From Gaiellasilicea sp963731615 (GTDB taxonomy: Bacteria; Actinomycetota; Thermoleophilia; Gaiellales; Gaiellaceae), in the NCBI GenBank assembly GCA_963731615.1, contig CAVSWD010000005.1, positions 186,001 to 250,000 of the forward strand: a DNA stretch of 64,000 nucleotides. The letters run 5' to 3'. This document shows, in pieces, positions 51,465 to 59,510 of this stretch. The notes beneath the pieces are model-generated. The model had not been told where the DNA came from and searched no databases. It saw only the letters and a list, made by a program, of their open reading frames with translations. A program made the translations under genes and the position numbers. Position 1 is the stretch's first letter, and every line of letters starts with the position of its first letter.

Positions 51465-51932
51465 CTAGATGGGGCGCCGCGGCGCGCGGGGCGGCGGCAG
51501 CTTGCCCGGCCTCTTGCCGAGGTGCGGGAGGGAGTCGAGCTTCGGGTACGGCTTCACGCTCTCCTGCCCGGCCGGATCCGTCCGCGCCACCAGCGCGACG
51601 GCCTCGGTGTCGGTGTAGTTCGCGACGACGTGCGGCAGACCCGGCGGGACAAAGACGAAGTCGCCCGGGCGCGCGGTGACGTGCTTGAGCATCTCCTCGC
51701 CGAACCACGTCACGATCTCGCCTTCGAGCACGTACGCGGCGGACTCGTGCTCGCCGTGCGAATGCGCGGCAGAGACGAAGCCGGGCTGGATGCGCAGGAG
51801 CTGCAGGGCCAGCTGCTGTGAGCCGACCGTCTCAGCGACGACTCCGGCGAGGTAGTCGAAGCCGGCGGCGCCCTCCTGCGGATCGGCCGGACGGATGACC
51901 CGGACGTTGCTGAGGCTGCTGACGCTGCTCAT
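51465..51932 (-). CDS. Cupin-domain protein of the thiolase operon
   Basis: A 155-residue cupin with SAAHSHGEHESAAYVLEGEI and GDFVFVPPGLPHVVANYTD, and a proline-rich basic tail (LGKRPGKLPPPRAPRRPI). ATGA overlap with the thiolase stop. Possibly a dioxygenase or isomerase, or a sensor; no substrate can be inferred. Confidence 0.82.
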   Translation of the reverse strand: MSSVSSLSNVRVIRPADPQEGAAGFDYLAGVVAETVGSQQLALQLLRIQPGFVSAAHSHGEHESAAYVLEGEIVTWFGEEMLKHVTARPGDFVFVPPGLPHVVANYTDTEAVALVARTDPAGQESVKPYPKLDSLPHLGKRPGKLPPPRAPRRPI

Positions 51933-53084
51933 CGTTCGAAGAGAACCGCCTGACCCTGGCCGACGCCGACGCACATTGTCGCCAAACCGTAGCGGCCGCC
52001 GCGCCGGCGCAGCTCGTGCAGCAGCGTCACGACCAGGCGGGCGCCGCTCATTCCGAGCGGATGGCCGATCGCGATCGCGCCGCCGTTCACGTTCACCTTC
52101 TCTTCGTCGAGACCGAGCTCCCGCACCACCGCGAGACTCTGCGACGCGAACGCTTCGTTCAGCTCGACGAGATCGAGGTCGCCGACGCCGATCCCGGCTC
52201 GGTCGAGCAGCTTGCGGACGGCGGGCACCGGCCCGATGCCCATCACGCGCGGGTCGACGCCGGCCACCGCACTGGCGACGAACGCACCGAGCGGGTCGGC
52301 GCCGAGCAGCCGGGCCTTCTCCTCGGAGGCGAGCACGAGCGCGGCAGCCCCGTCGTTGAGACCGCTCGAGTTGCCCGCGGTCACGGTTCCGTGCTCGCGG
52401 AAGGCCGGCTTCAGCGTCGCGAGCTTCCCGGCCGTCGTGTCGGGGCGCGGATGCTCGTCTCGCTCGAGGCCGCCCGCCGGCACGAGTTCGTCGGCGAAGT
52501 CCGACTCGGCCCAGCGCTGCTGCGAGCGGAGCGCGAACGCGTCCTGCTCCTCCCGGGACACTTCCCAGCGCTCGGCGACGTTCTCCCCCGTCTCGCCCAT
52601 CGCCTCGAGCGGGAACATCGCCTCGAGCGCCGGGATTCGGGAAGCGCCAGCCCAGCGTCGTGTCGTACATCGTCCGGTCGCCGCGCGGAAAGGCGGCGTC
52701 GGGCTTCGCGGTGACGAGCGGCGCCCGGCTCATCGACTCGACGCCGCCGGCGACGAACAGGTCGCCGTCGCCCGCGACGATCGCGTGGCAGGCGCCGACG
52801 ACGGCCGAGAGCCCGGACGCGCAGAGCCGGTTGACGGTGACGCCCGCGACCGACTCGGGCAGCCCCGCGAGCAGGGCGGCCATCCGCGCGACGTTGCGGT
52901 TGTCCTCGCCCGCCTGGTTCGCGCAGCCGAGGTAGACATCCTCGATCTCGCCCGGCTCGACCCCGGCTCGCTCGACCGCTGCAGCGACCGCGATCGCGGC
53001 GAGGTCGTCGGGCCGCACCGCCGCGAGCCCGCCGCCGTACCGGCCGACGGGAGTTCGGACGGCCGAGAGGACGACCGCCCGCAT
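51929..53084 (-). CDS. Acetyl-CoA acetyltransferase/beta-ketoadipyl-CoA thiolase, frame broken once
   Basis: A thiolase of about 385 residues. The N-terminal frame gives LSAVRTPVGRYGGGLAAVRP and the catalytic Cys in NRLCASGLSAVVGACHAIVA; after a frame change near 52635 (one extra C in CCC) the rest follows: VELNEAFASQSLAVVRELGL, NVNGGAIAIGHPLGMSGAR and the second Cys in GLATMCVGVGQGQAVLFE. Sequence and motifs resemble PcaF/PaaJ-type thiolases. The ATG overlaps the mqnD stop (TGATG). Confidence 0.9.
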
Positions 53085-53905
53085 CACACGTAGTCGAGCC
53101 GGACCGGCTCGGGAAACGCGCCGATCTCGTCGCCGCGGCGAAGGAGCTCCTCCACGGCCCTGCGCCCCTCATCGCCGTAGTCGCACGTGAGCTCGTTGAC
53201 GTACATGCCGACGAACTGGTCCGCGGTCTTGGGGTCGATGCCACGGCCGAACCGCATCGCGTAGCGCATCGCCTCGCGGCGGTTGGCGAGGCCGGCCTGG
53301 ATCGATTCGAGCAGCACGGCCGAGAGGTCGTTCAGGCGCTCGCCGAGGTCACGGCGGGCGACGTTGACCCCGAGCGGCAGCGGCAAGCCGGTCTCGAGCA
53401 GCCACCACTCGCCGAGATCGAGCACCTTGTGGAGCCCGCGCTCCCCAAACGTGAGCTGGCCCTCGTGGATCACGAGCCCCGCGTCGGCCCGGCCGGACGC
53501 GACCTCGTCGAGGATCTGGTCGAACGGAACCTCGCGGTGGCCGAACTCGCCCAGCGCAAGGCGGAGGGTCAGGAACGCCGTTGTCATCCGGCCGGGCACG
53601 ACGATCTCGGCGTAGCGCAGCTGCTCGAGCGCCAGCGGCTCGCGCGCGACGAGGATCGGCCCATAGCCCGAGCCGATGCTGGCCCCGTGCGGCAGCAACG
53701 CGTAGCGGTTCTGCACGAACGGGTACGCGTGCAGCGAGATCGCCGTCACCTCGAGCCGACCGTCGAGCGCCCACTCGTTCAGGGTCTGGATGTCCTGCAG
53801 CACCTGCTCGAACGTGAACCCGCGCGTGTCGATCGCCCCCGCGGCGATCGCCCAGAACATGAACGCGTCGTCCGGATCCGGGCTGTGGCCGAGCTTGACC
53901 AGCAT
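53084..53905 (-). CDS. mqnD: 1,4-dihydroxy-6-naphthoate synthase (futalosine menaquinone route)
   Basis: A 273-residue MqnD: it starts LGHSPDPDDAFMFWAIAAG, the family signature, and keeps ISLHAYPFVQNRYALLPHGA, GLVIHEGQLTFGERGLH and RRAVEELLRRGDEIGAFPEP. It converts cyclic dehypoxanthine futalosine to dihydroxynaphthoate, so this organism makes menaquinone by the futalosine pathway, consistent with the UbiD-family gene and the bc complex elsewhere. TAGCCT lies six bases before the ATG (leaderless). Confidence 0.94.
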   Translation of the reverse strand: MLVKLGHSPDPDDAFMFWAIAAGAIDTRGFTFEQVLQDIQTLNEWALDGRLEVTAISLHAYPFVQNRYALLPHGASIGSGYGPILVAREPLALEQLRYAEIVVPGRMTTAFLTLRLALGEFGHREVPFDQILDEVASGRADAGLVIHEGQLTFGERGLHKVLDLGEWWLLETGLPLPLGVNVARRDLGERLNDLSAVLLESIQAGLANRREAMRYAMRFGRGIDPKTADQFVGMYVNELTCDYGDEGRRAVEELLRRGDEIGAFPEPVRLDYV

Positions 53906-53926
53906 GGGGCGAGGCTAGCACCGGCC

Positions 53927-53932
53927 TAGACT
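53927..53932 (+). promoter_or_regulatory. -10 box of the DtxR-family gene, inside a short palindrome
   Basis: TAGACT, six bases before the GTG at 53939, and part of the palindrome CCTAG-A-CTAGG (53925-53935), a potential site for self-regulation. A second -10 box for mqnD (TAGCCT, minus strand) is at 53912-53917. Confidence 0.5.
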
Positions 53933-53938
53933 AGGGCT

Positions 53939-54400
53939 GTGACGAAGGTCGACCTGAGCGACTCGATCCAGGACTACCTGAAGGAGATCTACAAGCTGGG
54001 GCTCGAGAGCGAGCGGGTGTCGACGTCTGCGCTTGCGCGGAGGCAGCAGGTCTCGGACGCGTCGGCGAGCGCAATGGTGAAGAAGCTCGCGGCGCTCGGG
54101 CTCGCCGAGCACGCGCCCTATCGCGGCGTCACGCTCACACACGCCGGCGAGCAGGTGGCGATCGAGGTGATCCGGCACCACCGGCTGCTCGAGCTCTATC
54201 TCGCGGAGACGCTCGGAATCAGCGTCGACGACGTCCACGACGAGGCCGACCGGCTCGAGCACGCCCTCTCGGAGGAGCTCGAGGCGCGGATCGACCGGGC
54301 GCTCGGCTTCCCCACGCACGATCCGCACGGCGATCCGATCCCGGACGCCAACCTCGAGTGGCCGAAGGAGGCGCCGGTCGAGGGCGGGAAGACCGGCTAG
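53939..54400 (+). CDS. DtxR/MntR-family metal-dependent regulator
   Basis: A 153-residue iron- or manganese-dependent repressor: SIQDYLKEIYKLGLESERVS, HTH SALARRQQVSDASASAMVKK and the dimer/metal-binding HHRLLELYLAETLG, VHDEADRLEHALSEELE. The SH3-like C-terminal domain of full-length DtxR is absent, so it is the short MntR-like form. In DtxR the second metal ligand after E is a Cys or His; here it reads RLEHALS. Divergent from mqnD. Confidence 0.9.
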   Translation: MTKVDLSDSIQDYLKEIYKLGLESERVSTSALARRQQVSDASASAMVKKLAALGLAEHAPYRGVTLTHAGEQVAIEVIRHHRLLELYLAETLGISVDDVHDEADRLEHALSEELEARIDRALGFPTHDPHGDPIPDANLEWPKEAPVEGGKTG

Positions 54401-54410
54401 CCCAGCCGAG

Positions 54411-54761
54411 TCAGCCCAGCCAGGCGAGCAGCAGGATCCCGATCGCGCCGAGCGCGGCGAGCCCCACCGCGACCGCGTTGACGACGAGCAGGATCAGGAG
54501 CGCCCGAGACGGCCCGGAGTCGCCCTGCGCGAGCCGAGGCCGGCGAGGCTGGTCGGCCGCACCGTTCTCGCTTCTCCAGCCGATCGCGCTCGCCAGTGTG
54601 CCGGTGATGAACTGGTTCAGGCTCGTGCCGTCGCGCTCGGCCGCTTCGGTCAGGGCACCGTGCAGGCTGCGCGGCATCCGCAGGAGCAGACGGCCGCTCG
54701 GCGTGGACGGTTCGCTGGAGCCGGCCTCAGGAGGCGCGGCCCGACGGCTCGAGACGCTCAC
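54411..54761 (-). CDS. Ribbon-helix-helix (HicB/Arc-like) domain fused to a membrane helix
   Basis: A 116-residue protein. RLLLRMPRSLHGALTEAAER followed by DGTSLNQFITGTLASAIGWR is an Arc/HicB-type ribbon-helix-helix. After a disordered Pro/Gly linker there is one C-terminal hydrophobic helix (ALLILLVVNAVAVGLAALGA). A membrane-tethered RHH DNA-binding protein would be unusual. A TACACT box lies six bases before its GTG. Adjacent to the sigma factor, same strand, but separated by a terminator. Confidence 0.72.
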   Translation of the reverse strand: MSVSSRRAAPPEAGSSEPSTPSGRLLLRMPRSLHGALTEAAERDGTSLNQFITGTLASAIGWRSENGAADQPRRPRLAQGDSGPSRALLILLVVNAVAVGLAALGAIGILLLAWLG

Positions 54762-54778
54762 TCACCGAGTGTAGGACG

Positions 54779-54804
54779 AAAAAATACGCTGCACAACGCA
54801 GTAT
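54779..54804 (-). terminator. Rho-independent terminator after the sigma factor gene
   Basis: Minus strand: ATAC-TGC loop GTTGT GCA-CG-GTAT-type stem (seven pairs with a two-base bulge) followed by six T residues, overlapping the sigma factor stop codon. Confidence 0.65.
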
Positions 54805-55367
54805 CACGCCACGCGTTGCCCGAGCTCGCGCCCCAAACGCCCGAGCGAGTCCCTGAGCAGGCGCGAAACGTGGACCTGCGAGATTCCCAGCTGAGCAGCG
54901 ATTCGACGCTGGCTGAGGTCGCCGTAGTAGCGCAGCTGAACGACGCGACGCTCCCGCTCCGGCAGCGAACGGAGGCCTCGCGACACGAGCGCGCGGGCCT
55001 CGCTCCTCGCAAGTCCTTCCTCACCGCTGTCATCCGAGTGTGAGCCGGCTGCGGCCTCGAGCGGAAGCGGGAACCGAGCCGGGGTCGCCTCCTCACCGGC
55101 ACTGCGCGGAATGCGAATCAGCGTCGATCGGTCGCGCAGGTGCCGCTGGATCTCGCCGGCGATCGTCGGCGCGGCGTAGGCCCCCACGGTCACGCCGCGC
55201 CGAGGATCGAACCGGTCGACCGCCTTGATCAGCCCGACTGCGCCGACCTGCACGAGGTCCTCCAACGACTCGCCGCGATGGGCGAAACGCTGTGCGATCG
55301 TCCGCACGAGCGGAAGGTGCTCTTCGATCAGCAGTCTGCGGGTCTCCTGCGCGGTCGCCGTAGCCAT
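54804..55367 (-). CDS. Sigma-70-family factor, SigB/F-like
   Basis: A 187-residue sigma factor: region 2 is LVQVGAVGLIKAVDRFDPRR with GVTVGAYAAPTIAGEIQRHL, and region 4 is LPERERRVVQLRYYGDLSQR with IAAQLGISQVHVSRLLRDSL. The layout is that of the SigB/F/G group but with a shortened region 3, which is replaced by an acidic linker. No anti-sigma factor is seen nearby. Divergent from the secreted-protein run at 55494; a TAGAGT box six bases before its ATG makes it leaderless. Confidence 0.9.
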   Translation of the reverse strand: MATATAQETRRLLIEEHLPLVRTIAQRFAHRGESLEDLVQVGAVGLIKAVDRFDPRRGVTVGAYAAPTIAGEIQRHLRDRSTLIRIPRSAGEEATPARFPLPLEAAAGSHSDDSGEEGLARSEARALVSRGLRSLPERERRVVQLRYYGDLSQRRIAAQLGISQVHVSRLLRDSLGRLGRELGQRVA

Positions 55368-55373
55368 ACGTCG

Positions 55374-55379
55374 ACTCTA
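55374..55379 (-). promoter_or_regulatory. -10 box of the sigma factor gene
   Basis: TAGAGT, six bases before the ATG at 55367. Confidence 0.5.
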
Positions 55380-55455
55380 CGCCTTACAGCACTCGATTGC
55401 CAAGTCGTTGTTTCGTTCCGTCTTGTGCACGTCGTCTGCTAATGCTTCACGAATT

Positions 55456-55481
55456 GGCTCAACTATTACCTAGGTGGGTAT
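55456..55481 (+). promoter_or_regulatory. SigB/F-type promoter upstream of the secreted-protein run
   Basis: GGCT, 16 bases, then GGGTAT. This fits the GNNT-N14-16-GGGTAC/T pattern I recall for Streptomyces SigB, and it ends 13 bases before the ATG at 55494. It would place the run under the adjacent sigma factor. Confidence 0.5.
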
Positions 55482-55493
55482 TTCCTCTCCAGG

Positions 55494-56752
55494 ATGCATC
55501 GGCAGTCTCTACCGGGGCACGGACTCCGGATCGCCGTCGCAGTCCTCGTCAGCCTGGCGGTCGCCCCCGCTGCAGGCGCCGAGGACGGCGTGCCGGTGCT
55601 CGTAGACCCGATCGCGATGACAACCGCGATCGTCGAAGCATCCCTCGCCGGAGTCCCAGAGCTGCCACTCGAGAGCACGCTGCCCGCAGAACCTCCGGCA
55701 GCGACGGTTCCTGAGGCTGTGGCGGCGGCGGCGGAGCCGATTCCGGCTCAGGAGCCGCAGCCAACGCCGCCGCCGCCACAGCCTCAGGTGCCCGACCCCG
55801 AAACCGCTCTGGAGGAGCTCAGCCCGCCGCTGGAGCCGGATCTCGCGCCGGTCGAGGAGCCGCAGTATCAGCCCGAGCCGCCGCAGTATCAGCCGCCGGA
55901 GCCCGTCACCGCTCCCGTTGCCGCTCCGCCGCCGCCGGAAGCGGCCGAGGAGGAGTGGACGTGGGACTGGTCGTGGAGCTGCGGCGATGCCCCGGCCCAG
56001 CTTCCGGCGGTCAAAGGAGACAATCTCCCTGATACCTGGAACTGGAACTGGGCTTGGAACTGCGGCGGTTCAGGGCCAACGCTGGCGAATAACGAAACGG
56101 AAAAGACGACGCAGTATCAACCCGCGCTTACGCAGTATCATCCGATCAATGTCAACGTATCGATTCGGATCGCCAGCCCGGGTGACGACGGGCCGGTGAC
56201 CCAGACGAATGTCGTCGTCCTCGTCGAGGCGCCGACGCTCGGGCTGACGGCCCAAACACCTGTCGCGACCGCAGCCGTGCCCCCGGCCGGGCCTCCTGAA
56301 CCGCCCCAAGCCGTCCCGGACGGGGACCAGCGCCCGCAGCTGCGGAGCCCGCGACTCAGCCGGCCGCCAAACCCGCGGCCGCAGGCGCCAAAGCCGAACC
56401 GAAGACCATGCTTGCCTCCGCGCAGAACCTCGCACCGGCGGAGGCCACCCCCTGGAGCGCCCGGCCCGCCACGCCGAAGCGGCTCCAGCGCACCACCCAG
56501 GAAGCCCATCGCAACCGCCCGCAGGTCCGGCGGCCCACCCGGCGTCCACTGCCCCCGACAAGGGCGCCGATGATCCCGGTGAGCTCCGCCGGCGCAGCCC
56601 CACTGGGCGGCGTCGACGGTGGTGGCTTCCAGCTGGCCCTCCTACTCGTTCCGTTCGCGTTCGCGCTCGTCGACAGCGCGCGCCGGGTGGTCCGAGACAC
56701 CGCGCCGCCGGTGGGGAGAGGCCATAAGAAGCGGCGGAAGCGCCCCGGCTGA
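55494..56752 (+). CDS. Secreted proline-rich, tryptophan-motif protein with one fibre-type repeat, frame broken once
   Basis: About 419 residues: signal peptide (GLRIAVAVLVSLAVAPAAGA), a Pro/Glu-rich region containing QYQPEPPQYQP, two unusual motifs WTWDWSWSCG and WNWNWAWNCG about 25 residues apart, one unit NVSIRIASPGDDGPVTQTNV that matches the repeat core of the next gene, an Ala/Pro spacer, and a C-terminal hydrophobic helix (FQLALLLVPFAFALVD) with a basic end KKRRKRPG. The frame changes near 56315-56325. The topology suggests a wall-spanning, membrane-anchored protein. No named family; I propose it may anchor or nucleate the repeat protein. Confidence 0.7.
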
Positions 56753-56774
56753 CCGCGGTCCTCTCTCCCGATCA

Positions 56775-56794
56775 ACGGGGCTCAGACGCCCCGT
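56775..56794 (+). promoter_or_regulatory. Hairpin upstream of the repeat protein gene
   Basis: ACGGGGC-TCAGAC-GCCCCGT, a seven-base-pair stem between the two secreted-protein genes, 30 bases before the ATG. No T-tract; possibly attenuation or mRNA processing that raises the level of the downstream message. Confidence 0.5.
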
Positions 56795-56824
56795 ATCCAC
56801 TGACACTTGGAAGGAGAAGGATCG

Positions 56825-58892
56825 ATGAGACGCACACTCGCGGTACTCGCCGCGGTCGTGCTCGGGCTCCTCGGGAGCGCCGGGCAGGCGTCGGCGAGCG
56901 ATCCGGGAGGCTCTGCCGAACAGGCGGCCGCACAGGCCGGAGCCAGCGCTCAATCGGCTCTGGCACTGGCGGGCGCGCTGCAGGGCAACCCGAGCAACGC
57001 AAACACCGCCATCAAGGTGCTGAGCCCCGGCAACGCCGGCTCCGTCAACCAGTCGAACACCGTCATCGCCGGCTCCGTGGCCGCGAACGGCAACTCGACG
57101 AATCAGACGGCAAGCCAGACGCAGGCAGGCGGCTCGGGCACGCAGACGGCGGGCCAGATCGCAGGCAACGAGCAGTCCGCGGCCAGCGACGCCGACGCAA
57201 CGCAGTACGGAGCCGAGAATCAGAACATCGACGTCCGGGTCTTGAGCCCCGGCAACAGCGGCTCCGTGACCCAGAGCAACACCGTGCTCGCCGGCTCGCT
57301 GGCGGCGAACGTGAACGAGACGAAGCAGGGAGCGATACAGACCCAGGGTGGCGGCCCGGGCTCAGGCTCCCAGACGGTCGGGCAGGCGGCAGCGAACGAG
57401 CAGGACGCCTGGGCCGACTCGAAGGCGACCCAGCACGGCGCGAAGAACAAGAACATCTCCGTTCGCGTTCTCAGCGACGGGAACGACGGGGACGTCAACC
57501 AGTCGAACACGGTCGCGGGACTCGCGGCCGCGCTCAACGGCAACGCGACGGGTCAGACCGCATCGCAGAGCCAGGCCGGCGGTGGTACGCAGGCCGCGCT
57601 CCAGGGCGCGACGAGCAAGCAGAAGGCGGGGAGCTCCGCCGACGCCAAGCAGCACGGGGCGTCGAACGAGAACATCGCCGTCCGCGTGCTCAGCCCGGGC
57701 AACGGCGGCTCCGTGCACCAGTCGAACACCGTTCTCGCCGGCTCGCTGGCGCTGAACGGGAACCACACGTCGCAAGCCGCCAACCAGGTGCAGGGCGGCG
57801 GGTACGGCGGCTCGAATCAGCAGGTGGCAGGCCAGGCGGCCACGAACGACCAGGACGCCGACGCCTACTCGGACGCCGACCAGCATGGCGCGTCGAACAC
57901 GAACCTGCCGATCCGGGTGCTCAGCGACGGGAACGACGGTGACGTCAGCCAGTCGAACACGGTGGCCGGGATCGCCGCCGCGCTCAACGGCAACGCGACG
58001 ACGCAGTCCGCATCGCAGAGCCCAGGCAGGCGCACCCGCGCCCATGCCTGTCCTCGTTCCGTACGACGACCACAAGGTCGTCCCGAAGGACGCGGGAACG
58101 GGCGTGCAGGCGCTGGGGCAGATCGCGCAGAACACGCAGGACGCCGACGCTGTCTCGACCGCCTCGCAGGAGCACGTCTCGAACACGAGCGCTCCCGTGC
58201 GGATCGGCAGCGCCGGCAACGACGGCTCGACCACCCAGGCGAACACGGTTCTCTCGCTCGGGATCGCGGCCAACGGCAACAAGACGTACCAGGGGGCAAC
58301 ACAGAACCAGGCCGGCTCCGGTGGGACGCTCGTGCAGGCGTCTGGGCAGATCGCCCAGAGCAAGCAGGACGCACTCGCCTGTGCCGACGCTGAGCAGAAG
58401 GGCGCCAAGAACGAGAGCACGCCCGTCCGCGTCTTCAGCGACGGCGCTGCCGGCTCGACGAGCCAGTCGAACACCGCGGCCGCGATCGCTGCCGCGCTGA
58501 ACGGCAACTCCACCGGCCAGTCGCTCGGCCAGTCGCAGGCCGGCTCTCCCGGCTCGACGCTGGTTCAGGCATCAGGCCAGGCCGCGGGGAACCACCAGAC
58601 AGCGGCCGACAAGGCCGACGCGAAGCAGTACGGCGCCTCGAATCAGAGCACGCCTGTCCGCATCGGTCACGAGCGGCGCAAGCCGTGTGAGCAGCAGCCG
58701 CGCTGCGAGGACAAGCGGCCGGCCGAGCCGTGCCGCACGTGCGCACCCCGGAAGCCCGACTACGACGAGTGCAAGCGTCCGGTCGAGCCGAAGCCGTGCG
58801 AACGACGCAAGCCGGTGATCGAGCGGTGCAATCCGTGCGATCGGCGGCCCAAGGAAGCGACCCCGAAGTGGAGGTATGCAGACGAGAGGTAG
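56825..58892 (+). CDS. Secreted Q/N-rich repeat protein (candidate extracellular fibre subunit), frame broken once
   Basis: About 689 residues. A signal peptide (LAVLAAVVLGLLGSAGQASA) is followed by seven ~76-residue repeats. Each has VRVLSPGNxGSVxQSNTV, then AGSxAANGNxTxQxAxQxQ, then QxAxNEQxAxADAxQYGAxN. The Q-x-G-x-x-N rhythm resembles curlin repeats and suggests stacked beta-strands. The C-terminus is Cys/Arg/Pro-rich (CEQQPRCEDKRP through CERRKPVIERCNPC), a likely cross-linking or wall-binding tail. The break at 58020-58022 is one extra C in CCC; without it the repeats run on. RBS AAGGAGAAGG. Function unproven; best guess a functional-amyloid-like matrix protein. Confidence 0.75.
57010..58670 (+). 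repeat. Seven tandem coding repeats of about 76 codons
   Basis: Core motifs start near 57010, 57232, 57460, 57679, 57910, 58196 and 58426, with an eighth partial core near 58655. Spacing is 219-231 bases except one 286-base interval that contains an inserted loop (PMPVLVPYDDHK). Type A units (SPGN/SAGN, AGSLA) and type B units (SDGNDGD, AGIAAALNGN) are arranged A A B A B A B. Confidence 0.8.
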
Positions 58893-58910
58893 AGCGACCT
58901 GAACGTGCTT

Positions 58911-58940
58911 CCGCAGGCGGGTGCGCGCGCCCGCCTGCGG
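58911..58940 (+). terminator. Terminator-like hairpin after the repeat protein gene
   Basis: CCGCAGGCGGG-(8-base loop)-CCCGCCTGCGG, an 11-bp perfect stem starting 18 bases after the stop codon; no T-tract follows. Confidence 0.6.
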
Positions 58941-58958
58941 AGGCAGAACTCGGCTCCG

Positions 58959-58987
58959 TTGACACGAAATCGGCGCAGTACTACCGT
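58959..58987 (+). promoter_or_regulatory. Vegetative-type promoter before 59020
   Basis: TTGACA, 17 bases, TACCGT: a near-ideal -35/-10 pair immediately after the terminator, giving the next two genes their own promoter. Confidence 0.6.
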
Positions 58988-59019
58988 CGAAGCAGGGAAA
59001 ACGACCAAGGGCGGCCGCA

Positions 59020-59510
59020 TTGCCCGCAACGAGAGCGAGATCGTCACTGCGGCGATCGTGGCCCCCGGCAGGGGTCGTGGCCCTCCTATGCCTGTTTCTC
59101 GCCGCCGTGCCGCTTCCGGCGGCAGCGATGCCCACGCCCGATCCGGCGCCCTCCGGGGTGACGCCCGACCCGGCGCCCACAGCCCCCGCCGTCGTGATGC
59201 CGACGTCGCCGGCGGTCCGCGTGCCGGTTCAGCAAGCGTCTCGGCCCGCAGCAGCGACCCCGCCCGTCCGCCGCCAGGCACCGGCTCCTCGACCGAAGGC
59301 GAAAGCGAAGCCGAAACGGCGGTCGTCGCGCTTCAGGCCGTCGTCCGGGACTCGACACAGGCCCCCCGCAGCCCCTCCTTGCCTGCAGCGGCAGCCGCAG
59401 TCGAGCGGAGGCTGCTCGTGCTCGCCGGGGTCGCGCTGATCGTCGTCGCGCTGGGCGGCGGCGTCGTCCTCGTCGCGAGCCGCCGCGCCCTTGCGGGAGC
59501 ACACGCATGA
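59020..59510 (+). CDS. Proline-rich cell-surface protein with C-terminal helix, frame broken once
   Basis: About 163 residues: a signal-like helix (VVALLCLFLAAVPLPAAAMP), a Pro/Ala/Lys-rich stretch (TPDPAPSGVTPDPAPTAP; RPKAKAKPKRRSSR) and, after a frame change near 59340-59355, a membrane helix (RLLVLAGVALIVVALGGGVV) with a short basic tail. The design parallels the gene at 55494. The TTG start is uncertain. It overlaps the next gene by four bases. Confidence 0.6.

Noticed and set aside
56775..56794. The hairpin before the repeat gene as a riboswitch
   Set aside because: A single seven-pair stem in a 70-base spacer is too simple for a riboswitch aptamer.
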